Source: Elephas maximus indicus (Eukaryota > Chordata > Mammalia > Proboscidea > Elephantidae). From it: a stretch of 64,000 bases of DNA. The notes under the pieces are model-generated. The model was given only the letters and a program-made list of their open reading frames with translations. It was not told where the DNA came from and searched no databases. Location: positions 72,494,001 through 72,558,000 of the forward strand of contig NC_064838.1 of NCBI RefSeq assembly GCF_024166365.1, written 5' to 3'. Made by a program: the position numbers and the translations under genes. Shown in pieces: positions 55,565 to 64,000 of this stretch; the stretch's first letter is position 1, and every line of letters starts with the position of its first letter.

Positions 55565-56814
55565 TGGGAAACTAGATTTTCCAGGTAATCAGCTAAAAAA
55601 AAATGCAGTCAGATCCCTATCTGAATTCTCCCTCTGGCTCCGGGTATTCGGATCTTAATGGAGCCTCCAGGGGAGGGTGGGGGAGGGATCTGAGAGCTAG
55701 GAGTGTAGCACCACAGAATATAGAGCTGAACACCGCGTTCACGCTCCCCCCCGTCTGCCAAATTCCGGGCGGGACGGGTCCCTGGCTGGGACGCTACTTT
55801 CCCCACTCCGAGACCAGTCACTTCCTCCCGGGGACTACTCCGTCCGGTGCGCAGCACTGCTTGCGCGAACTGGGTGGGATTTTCCCACACAAACGGGTGG
55901 GCCCGCCCCCAGGGTCTATTCAGGCAAATATAATTGGACCCCGCGGTCACGCCCCGCCCACGTGCGTGCCCAAGTCCCAGCGGGACGACTCCCCGGGTGG
56001 GACGCTGCTTTCCCCGCTCCGGACCAGTCACTTCCTCCCGGGGACTTCCCCTTCCGGAGCGCTGCACCGCAAGCGCGAATTGGGTGGGTGTCACTCCCAC
56101 GACCAGGTGGGCCCGCCCCCTGGGTCAATTCAGGGTAATAAAATTTGACCCCGCTCTCACGCCCTGCCTGTGCGTGCGCCCAAATCCCAGCGAGATGGCA
56201 CCCAGGCTGGGACGCTGCTTTCCCCGCTCTGAGACCAGTCACTTCCTCATGGGGATTTCTCCCTCCAGTACGCCACGCCACATGCACGGACTGGGTGTGC
56301 TCCCCCCTGCACGAACGTGTGGGTCCTGCCCCGGGGTTGCATTAGGGAAATATAGCTGACCCCCCCCCCGCTCACGTCCCGCCCGCTTCCCGCCAAACTC
56401 CCGGCGGGTTGGCTCCCCGGCTGGGACGCTGTTCTCCCCACTCCCAGATCAGTCACTGCCTCCCGGGTGCTTCTCCCTCCGGCTGCGCTGCTACGCCACC
56501 CGTGCCAACCAGCTAGACTTCCTCCCGGGATGGGTTCGGGGGGGAAGGGCTGGGCCCCCCTTCTGTGACGTCTGCCCCCCTGGGCTCTGCCCCAGATCGG
56601 GCTCCGAAGTTCACCTGCCTGGTACGCTGGCTCCTAGTTCTGAAAATGGTCGCTGTCTGCCCGTATTTGTTCATTTTCCGTCTCTAAGTCTGTGCTTGTT
56701 GTCCAGAGTTCATAGATTGTTATGTATGTGATCGATTCCCTTGTTTTTCCGAGTCTTTTTTGCAAGAGGGATCCGCAGTAGCGTCCACCTAGTCCTCCAT
56801 CTTGGCCCCGCCCC
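55565..56814 (-). promoter_or_regulatory. L1 5' UTR/promoter of tandem GC-rich monomers
   Basis: CpG-rich region upstream of ORF1. The landmark 'gggacgct' recurs at 55,788, 55,999, 56,209 and 56,423, a period of about 211 bp, together with 'ccagtcacttcctcccgggg'-like and 'gtgggcccgccccc'-like blocks. The outer 5' end carries CAAGATGG (plus strand 'ccatcttgg' at 56,797-56,805), similar to a YY1 site at L1 starts. Open frames on both strands here are by-products of the GC-rich repeats. Confidence 0.85.
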
Positions 56815-56829
56815 TGGAGATTACTTTCT
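56815..56829. repeat. L1 target-site duplication, right copy
   Basis: Identical to 49,238-49,252 over 15 bases. Confidence 0.95.
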
Positions 56830-57649
56830 GCTAAGTCTATACAATGTCACTTGATTTGTGTTTTTCTGAGTTTTTTACCTGATTAGATTCTGTTAATTTA
56901 CTTTTCGGCACCAGAATCACAGAAGTGATTCTATTTTTTCATTGAGTACTATCTCTTGCATAGACAGACTTCTGCACCAGAAAAGTAATGTTTTATATTT
57001 GTAATTAATAAGTATTTTGTGGGAAGGTACTTTGAATCCTCTGGATATCGCAATCTTCATAACACTTTCAACTTATTAATTACTTAATATCATTATATAC
57101 TCATGGTTTCCAATTTTGTTTATTAACAAACAAATATGTCAAACATCTGTGTAGCTTATATATTTAATTTTTACCTCAATTTTTACTTCAATTTCAGTTG
57201 ATCCCACTTTTTAAAAAATTCCTTCTGTTCAATAGTCTCATATCTGTACTTAAATATACTGGGAAAAGTTTATTTCATCAAGCTATTAAACATTCTTCAG
57301 TATAGTTTGTGTGAATTCTGTCAAATTCGTTAGTTTTTATGAGTCTATTCAGCAGTTATTGTTTCTGCTTGCTATTACTTGGTGACCTCTTGAACATAAT
57401 ATAAGGTATTTTATTGTGAGGTCACATTATTTAGAATTTATCTGTATTTTTATATTTCAGTTGGATTGTCATTAGAAGTTTGTGAGGCAGTGGGATTAAG
57501 TTAATGAGAGTGAAACAACTAGAATGGAAATAATGACAATGTTGACACAATGTGAAGAATGTAACAATGTCACTGAACATTATCTACAGAAATTTTTTAA
57601 ATGGAAGTGTGTTTTGCTATGTATATTTTTACCAAAAATGTGATAAAAT
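56830..57649. other. Unannotated AT-rich sequence
   Basis: No recognised gene or repeat. Confidence 0.3.
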
Positions 57650-58420
57650 ATTTTTAAAAGCTGGTTCAGCTATATTAATATAAATCAGTATAGATATTTT
57701 CATAATGACAAAAAGTTATATTCATCAAGAAGATAGAAAAATTCCAAATTGGTATGCACAATGTCAAAGCACTGGAAATTAGAAATTCACAGTACTACAA
57801 AGAGAATTAAAAAAAAAAATCCATAGGAATTTTGGAGATTTAAATATCTCAGTAATTATATAAAAAAAGAAAAAATAAAAAAGTATAGAATATTTAAATT
57901 ATGTGATTAATGAACTCAACCAAGTTGAACTAACTAGAACAATGTACTTAACTACACAACACTTATAATTTTCAAATGTTCATGAAATGTTTATTAAAAA
58001 TCTGACTATATGCTAGGCCATAAAATAATACTCAACTAATTTCAGATAATTTAAGTTAAATAAAGCATATTTTCTGACATAAGACTTTTTAAAAATTATA
58101 CCAGCAGAGTTGTAAATATAAATGAAATGAGCTGTTTTTAATAATATTCAAAAATAACTAGAAATCCAAATATTCATGGACATTTAGGCAATATACTTAT
58201 AAATAATGCATAGGTTGAATATAAAATCACAATAGGAATTAGAATATTTACAGTTGAATGAAATGAAAGTAATAAAATTACATATCAAAATTTGTAAATG
58301 CAGGTCAAGTTAACCTTATAAGAAATTGTATGGCCTTAAATAAACACATGAGAACAGAGGAATAGGCTGAAAGTTCATCCATCTTGATGGATGATCTAAG
58401 TTTCCATCCAATACATTTTT
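57650..58420 (+). mobile_element. Old L1M ORF2 fragment
   Basis: Plus-strand similarity to the end of the endonuclease region: 'actatatgctaggccataaa' followed by 'ctagaaatccaaatattcat'-like and 'aaatgaaagtaataaaatta' stretches. No open frame. It may continue after the younger L1 insertion. Confidence 0.55.
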
Positions 58421-58441
58421 AAAAAATGGCAAATTACACTT

Positions 58442-59230
58442 CGAAGGTCAGCAGAGCAAGAGCGGGGGTTTGGGGACTATGGCTTAAGGGGACTTCTAAG
58501 TCAATTGGCATAATAAACTCTATTATGATAACACTCTGCATCCCACTTAGAAGTGTGGCGTCTGGGGTCTTAAATGCTAACAAGCAGCCATCTAAGATGC
58601 ATCAATTGGTCTCAACCCACCTGTATCAAAAGAGAATGAAGAACACTGAGGTCAAGCTATAACTATGAGCCTGAGACAGAAAGGGCCACATGAACCAGAG
58701 ACTTACATCATCCTGAGACCAGAAGAACTAGATGGTGTCCGGCCACAACTGATGACTGCCCTGACAGAGAACACAACAGAGAACTCCTGAGGGAGCAGGA
58801 GAACAGTGGGATGCAGACCCCAAATTCTCATAAAAAGACCAGACTTAATGGTCTGACTGAGACTAGAAGAATCCCGGCAGTCATGGTCCCCAAACCTGCT
58901 GGCCCAGGACAGGAACCATTCCTGAAGACTACTCATCAGACATGGATTGGACTGGACAATGGGTTGGAGAGAGATGCTGTTGAAGAGTGAGCTACTTGTA
59001 TCAGGTGGACACTTGAAACTGTATTGGCATCTCCTGTCTGGAGGGGAGATGGGAAGATAGAGAGGGTTAGAAACTGGCAAAAGAGTCACGAAAGGAGAGA
59101 CTGGAAGAAGGGAGCAGGCTGACTTACTAGGGGGAGAGTAAATGGGAGTATTAGTAAGGTGTATATAAGCTTACATGTGACAGACTGACTTGATTTGTAA
59201 ACTTTCACTCAAAGCACAATAAAAATTATT
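58442..59230 (+). mobile_element. Young L1 3' UTR insertion, 5'-truncated
   Basis: Plus-strand L1 3' UTR ending 'ctttcactcaaagcacaata' plus an A-rich tail. It aligns in reverse complement to 21,320-22,110 and 37,810-38,590. A perfect 21-bp target-site duplication (58,421-58,441 and 59,232-59,252, starting 'aaaaaatggcaaattac') flanks it, so it is a recent, clean insertion. Confidence 0.95.
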
Positions 59231-59252
59231 AAAAAAATGGCAAATTACACTT

Positions 59253-59645
59253 TAAACTAATTTGAAAGAAGATAGATAGCAGGAGAAGCAAACAAAACAC
59301 ATACAATACATTACCAATGGAGCTAAAATTTAGTTAATTATAAGAATAATAGAATACATATATGCCCTTACTATAAAGAAAATGAAAATACATGTAACCG
59401 ATATAAAAAATAGTGAGGTGATTTTCCTTCTCAGTTTATAGATCTTATCACATAAGCTGACTGTTTGAAAACTTTATGACACTGGAATTGAAAACATTGA
59501 TGAAATGGACTATGAGGGAAGGACGTGGGGAAGTAACTTTCCACAGCTCTCACAATATGAAATAGTAGTTTTCCTATAAAGTGCCTAGTTGTTTGCTTTT
59601 ATTGTCATTGTTTGTTTGTTTTAGTGTTCTATTTGAAAAATTCTT
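59253..59645. other. Unannotated sequence
   Basis: AT-rich, possibly the continuation of the old L1 at 57,650-58,420, but not clearly recognised. Confidence 0.3.
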
Positions 59646-59686
59646 GGAGCCCTGGTGGCACAGCTGTTAAGAGCTACAGCTGCTGA
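59646..59686 (+). mobile_element. AfroSINE 5' fragment cut by an L1
   Basis: Only the head survives ('ggagccctggtggcacagct', 'gttaagagctacagctgctg'). It stops where the 5' end of an L1 begins, so the L1 probably inserted into this SINE. Confidence 0.85.
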
Positions 59687-60099
59687 TAGGGAAGCCAACA
59701 TGGCGCTATGGACAGAAGCACCATGCTGTCCCTCTGCAGGAAAGACCCCCAAAACTAAGTAAAACAGACACAAATGTCAATCCTGGAACCCTAAGCATCA
59801 AATGAAGGGAAAGAATTTGATCGAGCACTGAATGGGATAAGAAACTGACAGAGAACAGAGAATGAAGAGAACGGTGGAGTAGAGGTTCCCTACCAGCTAA
59901 CGTGGCACATATTCGCCATCTTGGACTATAACCACCAAGGAATGCAGACAGGGAGTACAGGAAGGCAACTTCATAGAGCTCCCAACAGGAGATAGAGCAC
60001 TCAGCAAGCAGGGATACATGCTTTCCCACCCCTCACCCTTCTTCCTTCTACGCAGCCTCCTCCATTTTCCAATGGGCTACAGTCACTCAGATGGAGAGA

Positions 60100-61800
60100 C
60101 ACCAGTTCACTGCTGCCCAGGTTCTCCCCGACCCCACCAGCCGGCTCCTTCAGTGCCTATTATTTTTGTTATTATTATTATTATTGCCTTTCTTTGTTTC
60201 TTCTCTCTGTCTCCTTTCCTTCTTTTTCTTTCTCCCACCCTGCCAGCCCCTTTGCTGTCCCCATCCTTTATCGACAAGCTATGCCACACTGCTGGGCCGG
60301 AGAGCAACTGACACATCTACCTCAGTTGTGTGCCACCCCCGCTGGCCAGGTCTCTTAGCACCATTTTTTTTCTGCTTCTCTCTCTCTCCCTACCTTCCTT
60401 TGCTTTCTCCCACCCAGCTAGCCCCATGTGCTGTCCCCATCCCTTCTTGATGGGCCGTACTACACTGTTCAGCTAGAGAGCTGCGAACATGGCCTCCCCA
60501 GTTCTGTGTTGCCCACACTGTCTGGGTCTCTCAGTCCATTTTTTTTCAGATTTTTCTCTATCTCTTCCTTCTTTCACTATCTTCCACCCACCTACACCCA
60601 TGTGCTGCCCCCATCCCATCTTAACGGGTAGTGTTGCCTTGCTGGGCTAGAGTGCCCTGGATCCATGCTGCCACCACTGGCCGCCTCAGCACCATATTTT
60701 TTTGTTTGTTTCTACTCTCTCTCTTCCTTCCTTTCCTGTTTCCCACCCATCTAGTCTTGTATAGTGTCCCTGCTCCTTCTCGAACGGCCTTACTGCACCA
60801 CTCGGCTAGGGAGCCACCAGCACACAGCCTCCCTGGGCCTACATTATCCCCTCCAGCCAGCTCCCTAATCACAATATTGTTTTAGTTTGTTTCCTTTGGT
60901 CTTTTCTTTTTTTCCAGTTTCTTCTCTCTCACCCCCTACCTCCTCTTCCTTTCTCCCACACACCTACCCTTGTGTGCCACCCCCACCCTCTCTCAAAGAG
61001 TTGTGATGCACCACTAGGCTAGAGAGACACTGGCATGCCATCTCCCCAGTTCTGCATCACCATCGCCAACTGGCTTTCTCAGCACAATTTTTATTAGTTT
61101 TTGCTTTTTTTCCTCTTTTTGTAGTTGTTTCTTTTGTCTCTCTGAATTACTTATTTTTCTTTCTCCTGCCCACCTAGCCCTGTGAGCTGCCCCCTCCTTA
61201 TTGACAGGCTTGCTGCACCACTTGGTTAGAGAGCCTTTGGCACACGGCCTCCCTGGGTCTGCACTACTCCCACAGGCTGGCTCCGTCAGCACCATATTTT
61301 TTCTTTTTCTTTCTTCTTCTCCCCTTTCCTTCTTCCTTCCACCTAGGCCCTGCACTGCCTCCACTCTTTCCTGACAGGCCATGCCACACCAGCCAGTGAG
61401 AAAGACATCAGCTTGCCATCACCCTGCTTCCCTCCTTCCCCCAACAGTAGGCTCCTTTAGCACCATATTTGCTGTTGTTTTGTTTTGTTTCCTCTCTCTG
61501 TTTCCCTTCTTTCCTTTCCTTTCTCCAGTCCATCTAGCCCCATGCATTGCCCATGCACCTTCTCAACAGGCTGAGTTAGGCTCTCTTGACTAGAAAGTCA
61601 CCAGCACATGGCCTCCCTGGGTATGCCCTGCCCCACCTGCTGAATTCCACCACACTGCCATTGTATTTACTTCTGTTTCTATTGCCTCTCCATTTTTTAC
61701 ATTGTTTTGATTCTGTTTCTCTGTCTCTTATTTCTCTTCTTTCTGTCACCTGCTTAGTTCCACACATTGCATTCTCTCCCTTGCCTCCTGCCTATCTACA
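60100..61800 (+). promoter_or_regulatory. L1 5' UTR of pyrimidine-rich tandem monomers
   Basis: About eight irregular units. The landmark 'ggctagagagcc'-like block occurs near 60,293, 60,470, 60,645, 60,803, 61,017, 61,222, 61,390 and 61,587 (spacing about 158-214 bp). Each unit then has 'cagcaccat' plus a T-rich stretch, a 'ctttcctttctccca'-like block and 'ccacctagccc'. Units do not resemble the 211-bp monomers of the other L1. A (TTA)n run lies at 60,166-60,187. Confidence 0.8.
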
Positions 61801-62235
61801 CCACACACAAAGTGCCGTACCCATGAGAGGCATCAGTGCAAACCCCTGGACCTCTGAACCACATCGGCACTTCCCTGTCAGCCCAAGTTCATGTTGCAAA
61901 TGATCCATCCCTCTCTCCCCTCCCTACTGGACCTTCCCAGCTGCATCATAGCTGAGCAACCAGCCTTGCCCGCCTGGGCAAGGTGGTGAGAAGTATGCCC
62001 ACAGACAAGCAACAAAACACACCCAGCCTGCCTGCTCAGATATAACCAAATAAAACAAAAAACAGGATGAAACAAACAAATCTACAATCAATAAAAGAAG
62101 AAAATAATTCCTGAATGTCCTGGAAACAATAGACAATATCAAAACATATTAAAAACAATAGGACAGGATGAGTCCAAAAAGTAACCAAAATAAAACACCA
62201 CATGACCTCTGGTAGAAGTAAAGGCACTGGAATTA

Positions 62236-63115
62236 CCTCATAGGGAATTCACAACTCTAATATTCAGGACTCTCCAAGGGATTAAGAAAGAGATGAAGGA
62301 AAAGGCAGACAAAACTAAGGAAAAAATAGACAAAGTCATGGAAAATACAGACAAAAATCAGGGAAAACACAAAGCAAAGGGAGAATTTGGGGAAATAATA
62401 CAAGAACAAAATGTCAATTAGAAATCATAAAAAAACAGCAACTAGAAATTCAGAAGACAAAATAATTTTAGAAATGAGCAGTGCAATAGAAGGTTTTAGG
62501 AGCAAATTTGAAACAAGGGAACACAAGATCAGTGAAACCGAAGACAAATCCTTGGGTATCACTTCGTTCGAGGAAAAATCTGAAAAAAGAATAAAGAAAA
62601 TCTGAGAACCATGTGGAATACAATCAGAAGAAAGAATTTGTGAGTGACAGGAATTCCAGAACAGGGGGAGTAAATGGAAAACACAGAGAGAATCACTGAA
62701 GACTTGCTGACAGAAAGCTTCCCTAATATAATGAAAAATGAAAAGCTAACCATCCAAGAAGCTCAAAAAAAGCACATATATAAGAGACTTCAAAAGAAAG
62801 TCACCAAAACATATTGTAATTATACTTGCCAAAACAAAAAACAAAAAAAGAATCCTGAGAGTAGTTGAGAAAAAAGAAAAGTCACATACAAAGGGGACAC
62901 AATAAGACTAATCTCTGATTACTAGGCAGAAACCATGCAGGCAAGAAGGCAATGGGATGACAGATAAAAACTTGAAAGAAAATTTGTCAACTAAGAATAA
63001 TACATCCTGCAAAATTCTCACTCGAATATGATGGTGAAATTAGGAAATTTCCACATAAACAGAAATTAAGGGAATATGTCAAAACCAAACCAAACTTACA
63101 AGAATTATGAAAAGG
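62236..63115 (+). pseudogene. Decayed L1 ORF1
   Basis: Relic of L1 ORF1. Pieces: 62,411-62,605 ('KKTATRNSEDKIILEMSSAI', coiled-coil region), a short stretch coding for the RNA-recognition domain start near 62,650, 62,674-62,868 ('ERITEDLLTESFPNIMKNEK', 'LTIQEAQKKHIYKR'), and 'atgcaggcaagaaggcaatg' near 62,936. Interrupted by several stops and frameshifts. Confidence 0.8.
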
Positions 63116-63466
63116 AGTCCTTCAGTTAGAGAACCAGCTACGTCAGACAACAACTTGAATCTAGGACGCAGGAGAGTATCAGCCAGGTGCCAATCTAGCT
63201 AATGAGCACTAAAGGACAAAAGAAAACTGAAAGATTTACAACAGGGAACAAGGGAAGTCAATCTGTAAACGACAACAACACCTGAACAATAAAAGTGAGA
63301 GCAAACAGTGTAGGTACAGGATTTTTAAATGGAAAGGAAGTCAAGGTGATATCATGTAATAAAAGACTGGTTTAAACTTAGCAAGATGGGGTAAATTTTA
63401 AGATAACCACAAAGAAATTTAGTAAGCCTACTCATTAAAATAAAGAAGAAAAAGATAAAGTCTCAA

Positions 63467-63978
63467 TGTCATGGATTGTATTGTGTCCTCCCAAAATATG
63501 TCAACTTGGCTATGTCACGATTCCCAGTATTGTGTGATTGTCCACCATTTTGTCATCTGATGTGATTTGCCTATGTGTTGTTAATGAGATGAGATTAGTA
63601 TCAGTTAATGAGATGGTATTAGTAGCAGTTATATTAATGAGGCAGGACTCAATCTATAGGAAGAGTTTGTGTCTTAAGCCAATCTTTTTTGAGATATGAG
63701 AGAGAGAGATGGCGACCTCATACCACCGTGAAAGCAGCACCGGGAGCAGAGAGTGCCCTTTGGACCCAAGGTGCCTGTGCTGAGAAGCTCCACGACCAGG
63801 GAAGATTGATGACAAGAACTTCCCTCCAGAGACAACAGAAAGAGAGAAAGCCTTCCTCTGGAGCTGATGCCCTGAATTTGGACTTCTAGCCTACTAAGCT
63901 GTGACAGAATAAACTTCTGTTTGTTAAAGCCATCCATTTGTGGTATTTCTGTTATAGCAGCACTAGATAACAAAGACA
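63467..63978 (+). mobile_element. Solo LTR (ERVL/MaLR-like) with 5-bp target-site duplication
   Basis: 512 bp, starting 'tgtcatggattgtattgtgt' and ending 'gataacaaagaca', flanked by 'ctcaa' at 63,462-63,466 and 63,979-63,983. It contains an 'agaataaacttctgtttgtt' polyadenylation-type region near its 3' end. It inserted in the L1 spacer. No viral coding sequence remains; the 66-101-codon open frames inside are chance. Confidence 0.9.
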
Positions 63979-64000
63979 CTCAATAAACATAAAACTTAGG

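Larger units (their letters stand above)
49253..56814 (-). mobile_element. Full-length young L1 LINE
   Basis: A complete L1 retrotransposon of about 7.56 kb between perfect 15-bp target-site duplications. Reading on its own strand: 5' end GGGGCGGGGCCAAGATGGAG at 56,814; 5' UTR of about 1.25 kb with four GC-rich monomers; ORF1 55,564-54,503; inter-ORF spacer of about 430 bp; ORF2 54,067-50,250; 3' UTR of about 1 kb including a (CCCTC)n-like stretch near 50,168-50,195; polyadenylation signal at 49,263-49,268; and an A-tail. ORF1 is intact. ORF2 is disrupted only by two single-base A insertions. These traits indicate recent insertion. Confidence 0.97.
59687..64000 (+). mobile_element. L1 LINE 5' portion (5' UTR, ORF1 relic, spacer), with solo LTR
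   Basis: Plus-strand L1 starting 'gggaagccaacatggcgcta'. 5' UTR 59,687-62,235 with repeated pyrimidine-rich units; ORF1 relic about 62,236-63,115; inter-ORF spacer 63,116-63,461, which matches the spacer at 35,920-36,145 in reverse complement. A solo LTR (63,467-63,978) splits it, and the spacer resumes at 63,979. ORF2 would lie beyond the right edge. Confidence 0.88.

Noticed and set aside
55603-56456. Long open frames on both strands (up to 181 codons) upstream of the young L1
   Set aside because: They lie in the GC-rich 211-bp monomers, exist in several frames at once, and repeat with the monomer. They are composition by-products, not genes.
60018-60885. Proline/serine/leucine-rich open frames
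   Set aside because: They arise from the pyrimidine-rich L1 5' UTR monomers and show no protein family features.
60100-61800. Regularly spaced repeats that might suggest a CRISPR-like array
   Set aside because: Units are long, variable and contiguous within an L1 5' UTR in a mammalian genome. There are no short identical repeats with unique spacers.

Overview
This is a mammalian nuclear-genome window with no intact host gene. Its repeats point to an afrotherian, most likely an elephant or close relative. The evidence is about twenty copies of the tRNA-headed AfroSINE (body near 'ggcacagtggttaagagc ... ggcagttcaaatccaccag', tail 'gggtcgctatgagtcggaatcgactcgacggcaa'), several RTE-clade LINEs with the same 3' tail, and L1 elements with long, lineage-specific 5' UTRs. 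The only traces of host genes are two broken olfactory receptor genes of the OR6C type (7,691-8,624 plus strand; 44,858-45,798 minus strand). They suggest the window lies in or beside the OR6C receptor cluster (human 12q13 equivalent).

Layout. 1-1,475: rearranged plus-strand L1 pieces. 1,519-4,150: an AfroSINE, then an RTE LINE (minus) carrying a nested AfroSINE. 4,151-7,690: AT-rich sequence with an old L1 tail, an RTE 3' end and an AfroSINE. 7,691-8,624: OR pseudogene 1. 8,674-13,239: AT-rich sequence with many AfroSINEs, including three in a row at 11.2-11.8 kb. 13,351-15,390: two RTE fragments and an RTE tail joined to a short unit also seen beside the first RTE. 15,391-18,042: remains of one or two endogenous retroviruses (two env transmembrane pieces and a 3' LTR). 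18,043-21,316: old repeats (L2, L1M, a hAT transposon). 21,317-28,987: a long, decayed L1 on the minus strand. 29,264-29,972: an LTR with an internal duplication. 29,985-36,320: another decayed L1 (minus) with an RTE inserted and ORF1 missing. 37,260-44,685: old L1, L2, MIR and hAT repeats, AfroSINEs and two LTRs. 44,858-45,798: OR pseudogene 2. 47,576-47,825: a perfect 125-bp tandem duplication. 49,238-56,829: a full-length, very young L1 (minus) with a perfect 15-bp target-site duplication, an intact ORF1, an ORF2 broken only by two one-base homopolymer insertions, and a 5' UTR of about four 211-bp GC-rich monomers. 57,650-59,252: old L1 with a young truncated L1 insertion. 59,687-end: the 5' part of another L1 (plus) with a different, pyrimidine-rich monomeric 5' UTR, interrupted by a solo LTR with a clean 5-bp duplication.

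How it fits together: the window is built by layered retrotransposition. L1 and RTE supply the machinery. AfroSINE shares its 3' end with RTE and so probably uses RTE proteins. LTRs and SINEs are nested in older elements. The most notable points are the near-intact L1, the contrasting L1 promoter architectures, the 125-bp perfect duplication, the RTE-linked unit and the ORF1-less L1. I found no sign of a new multi-gene system.
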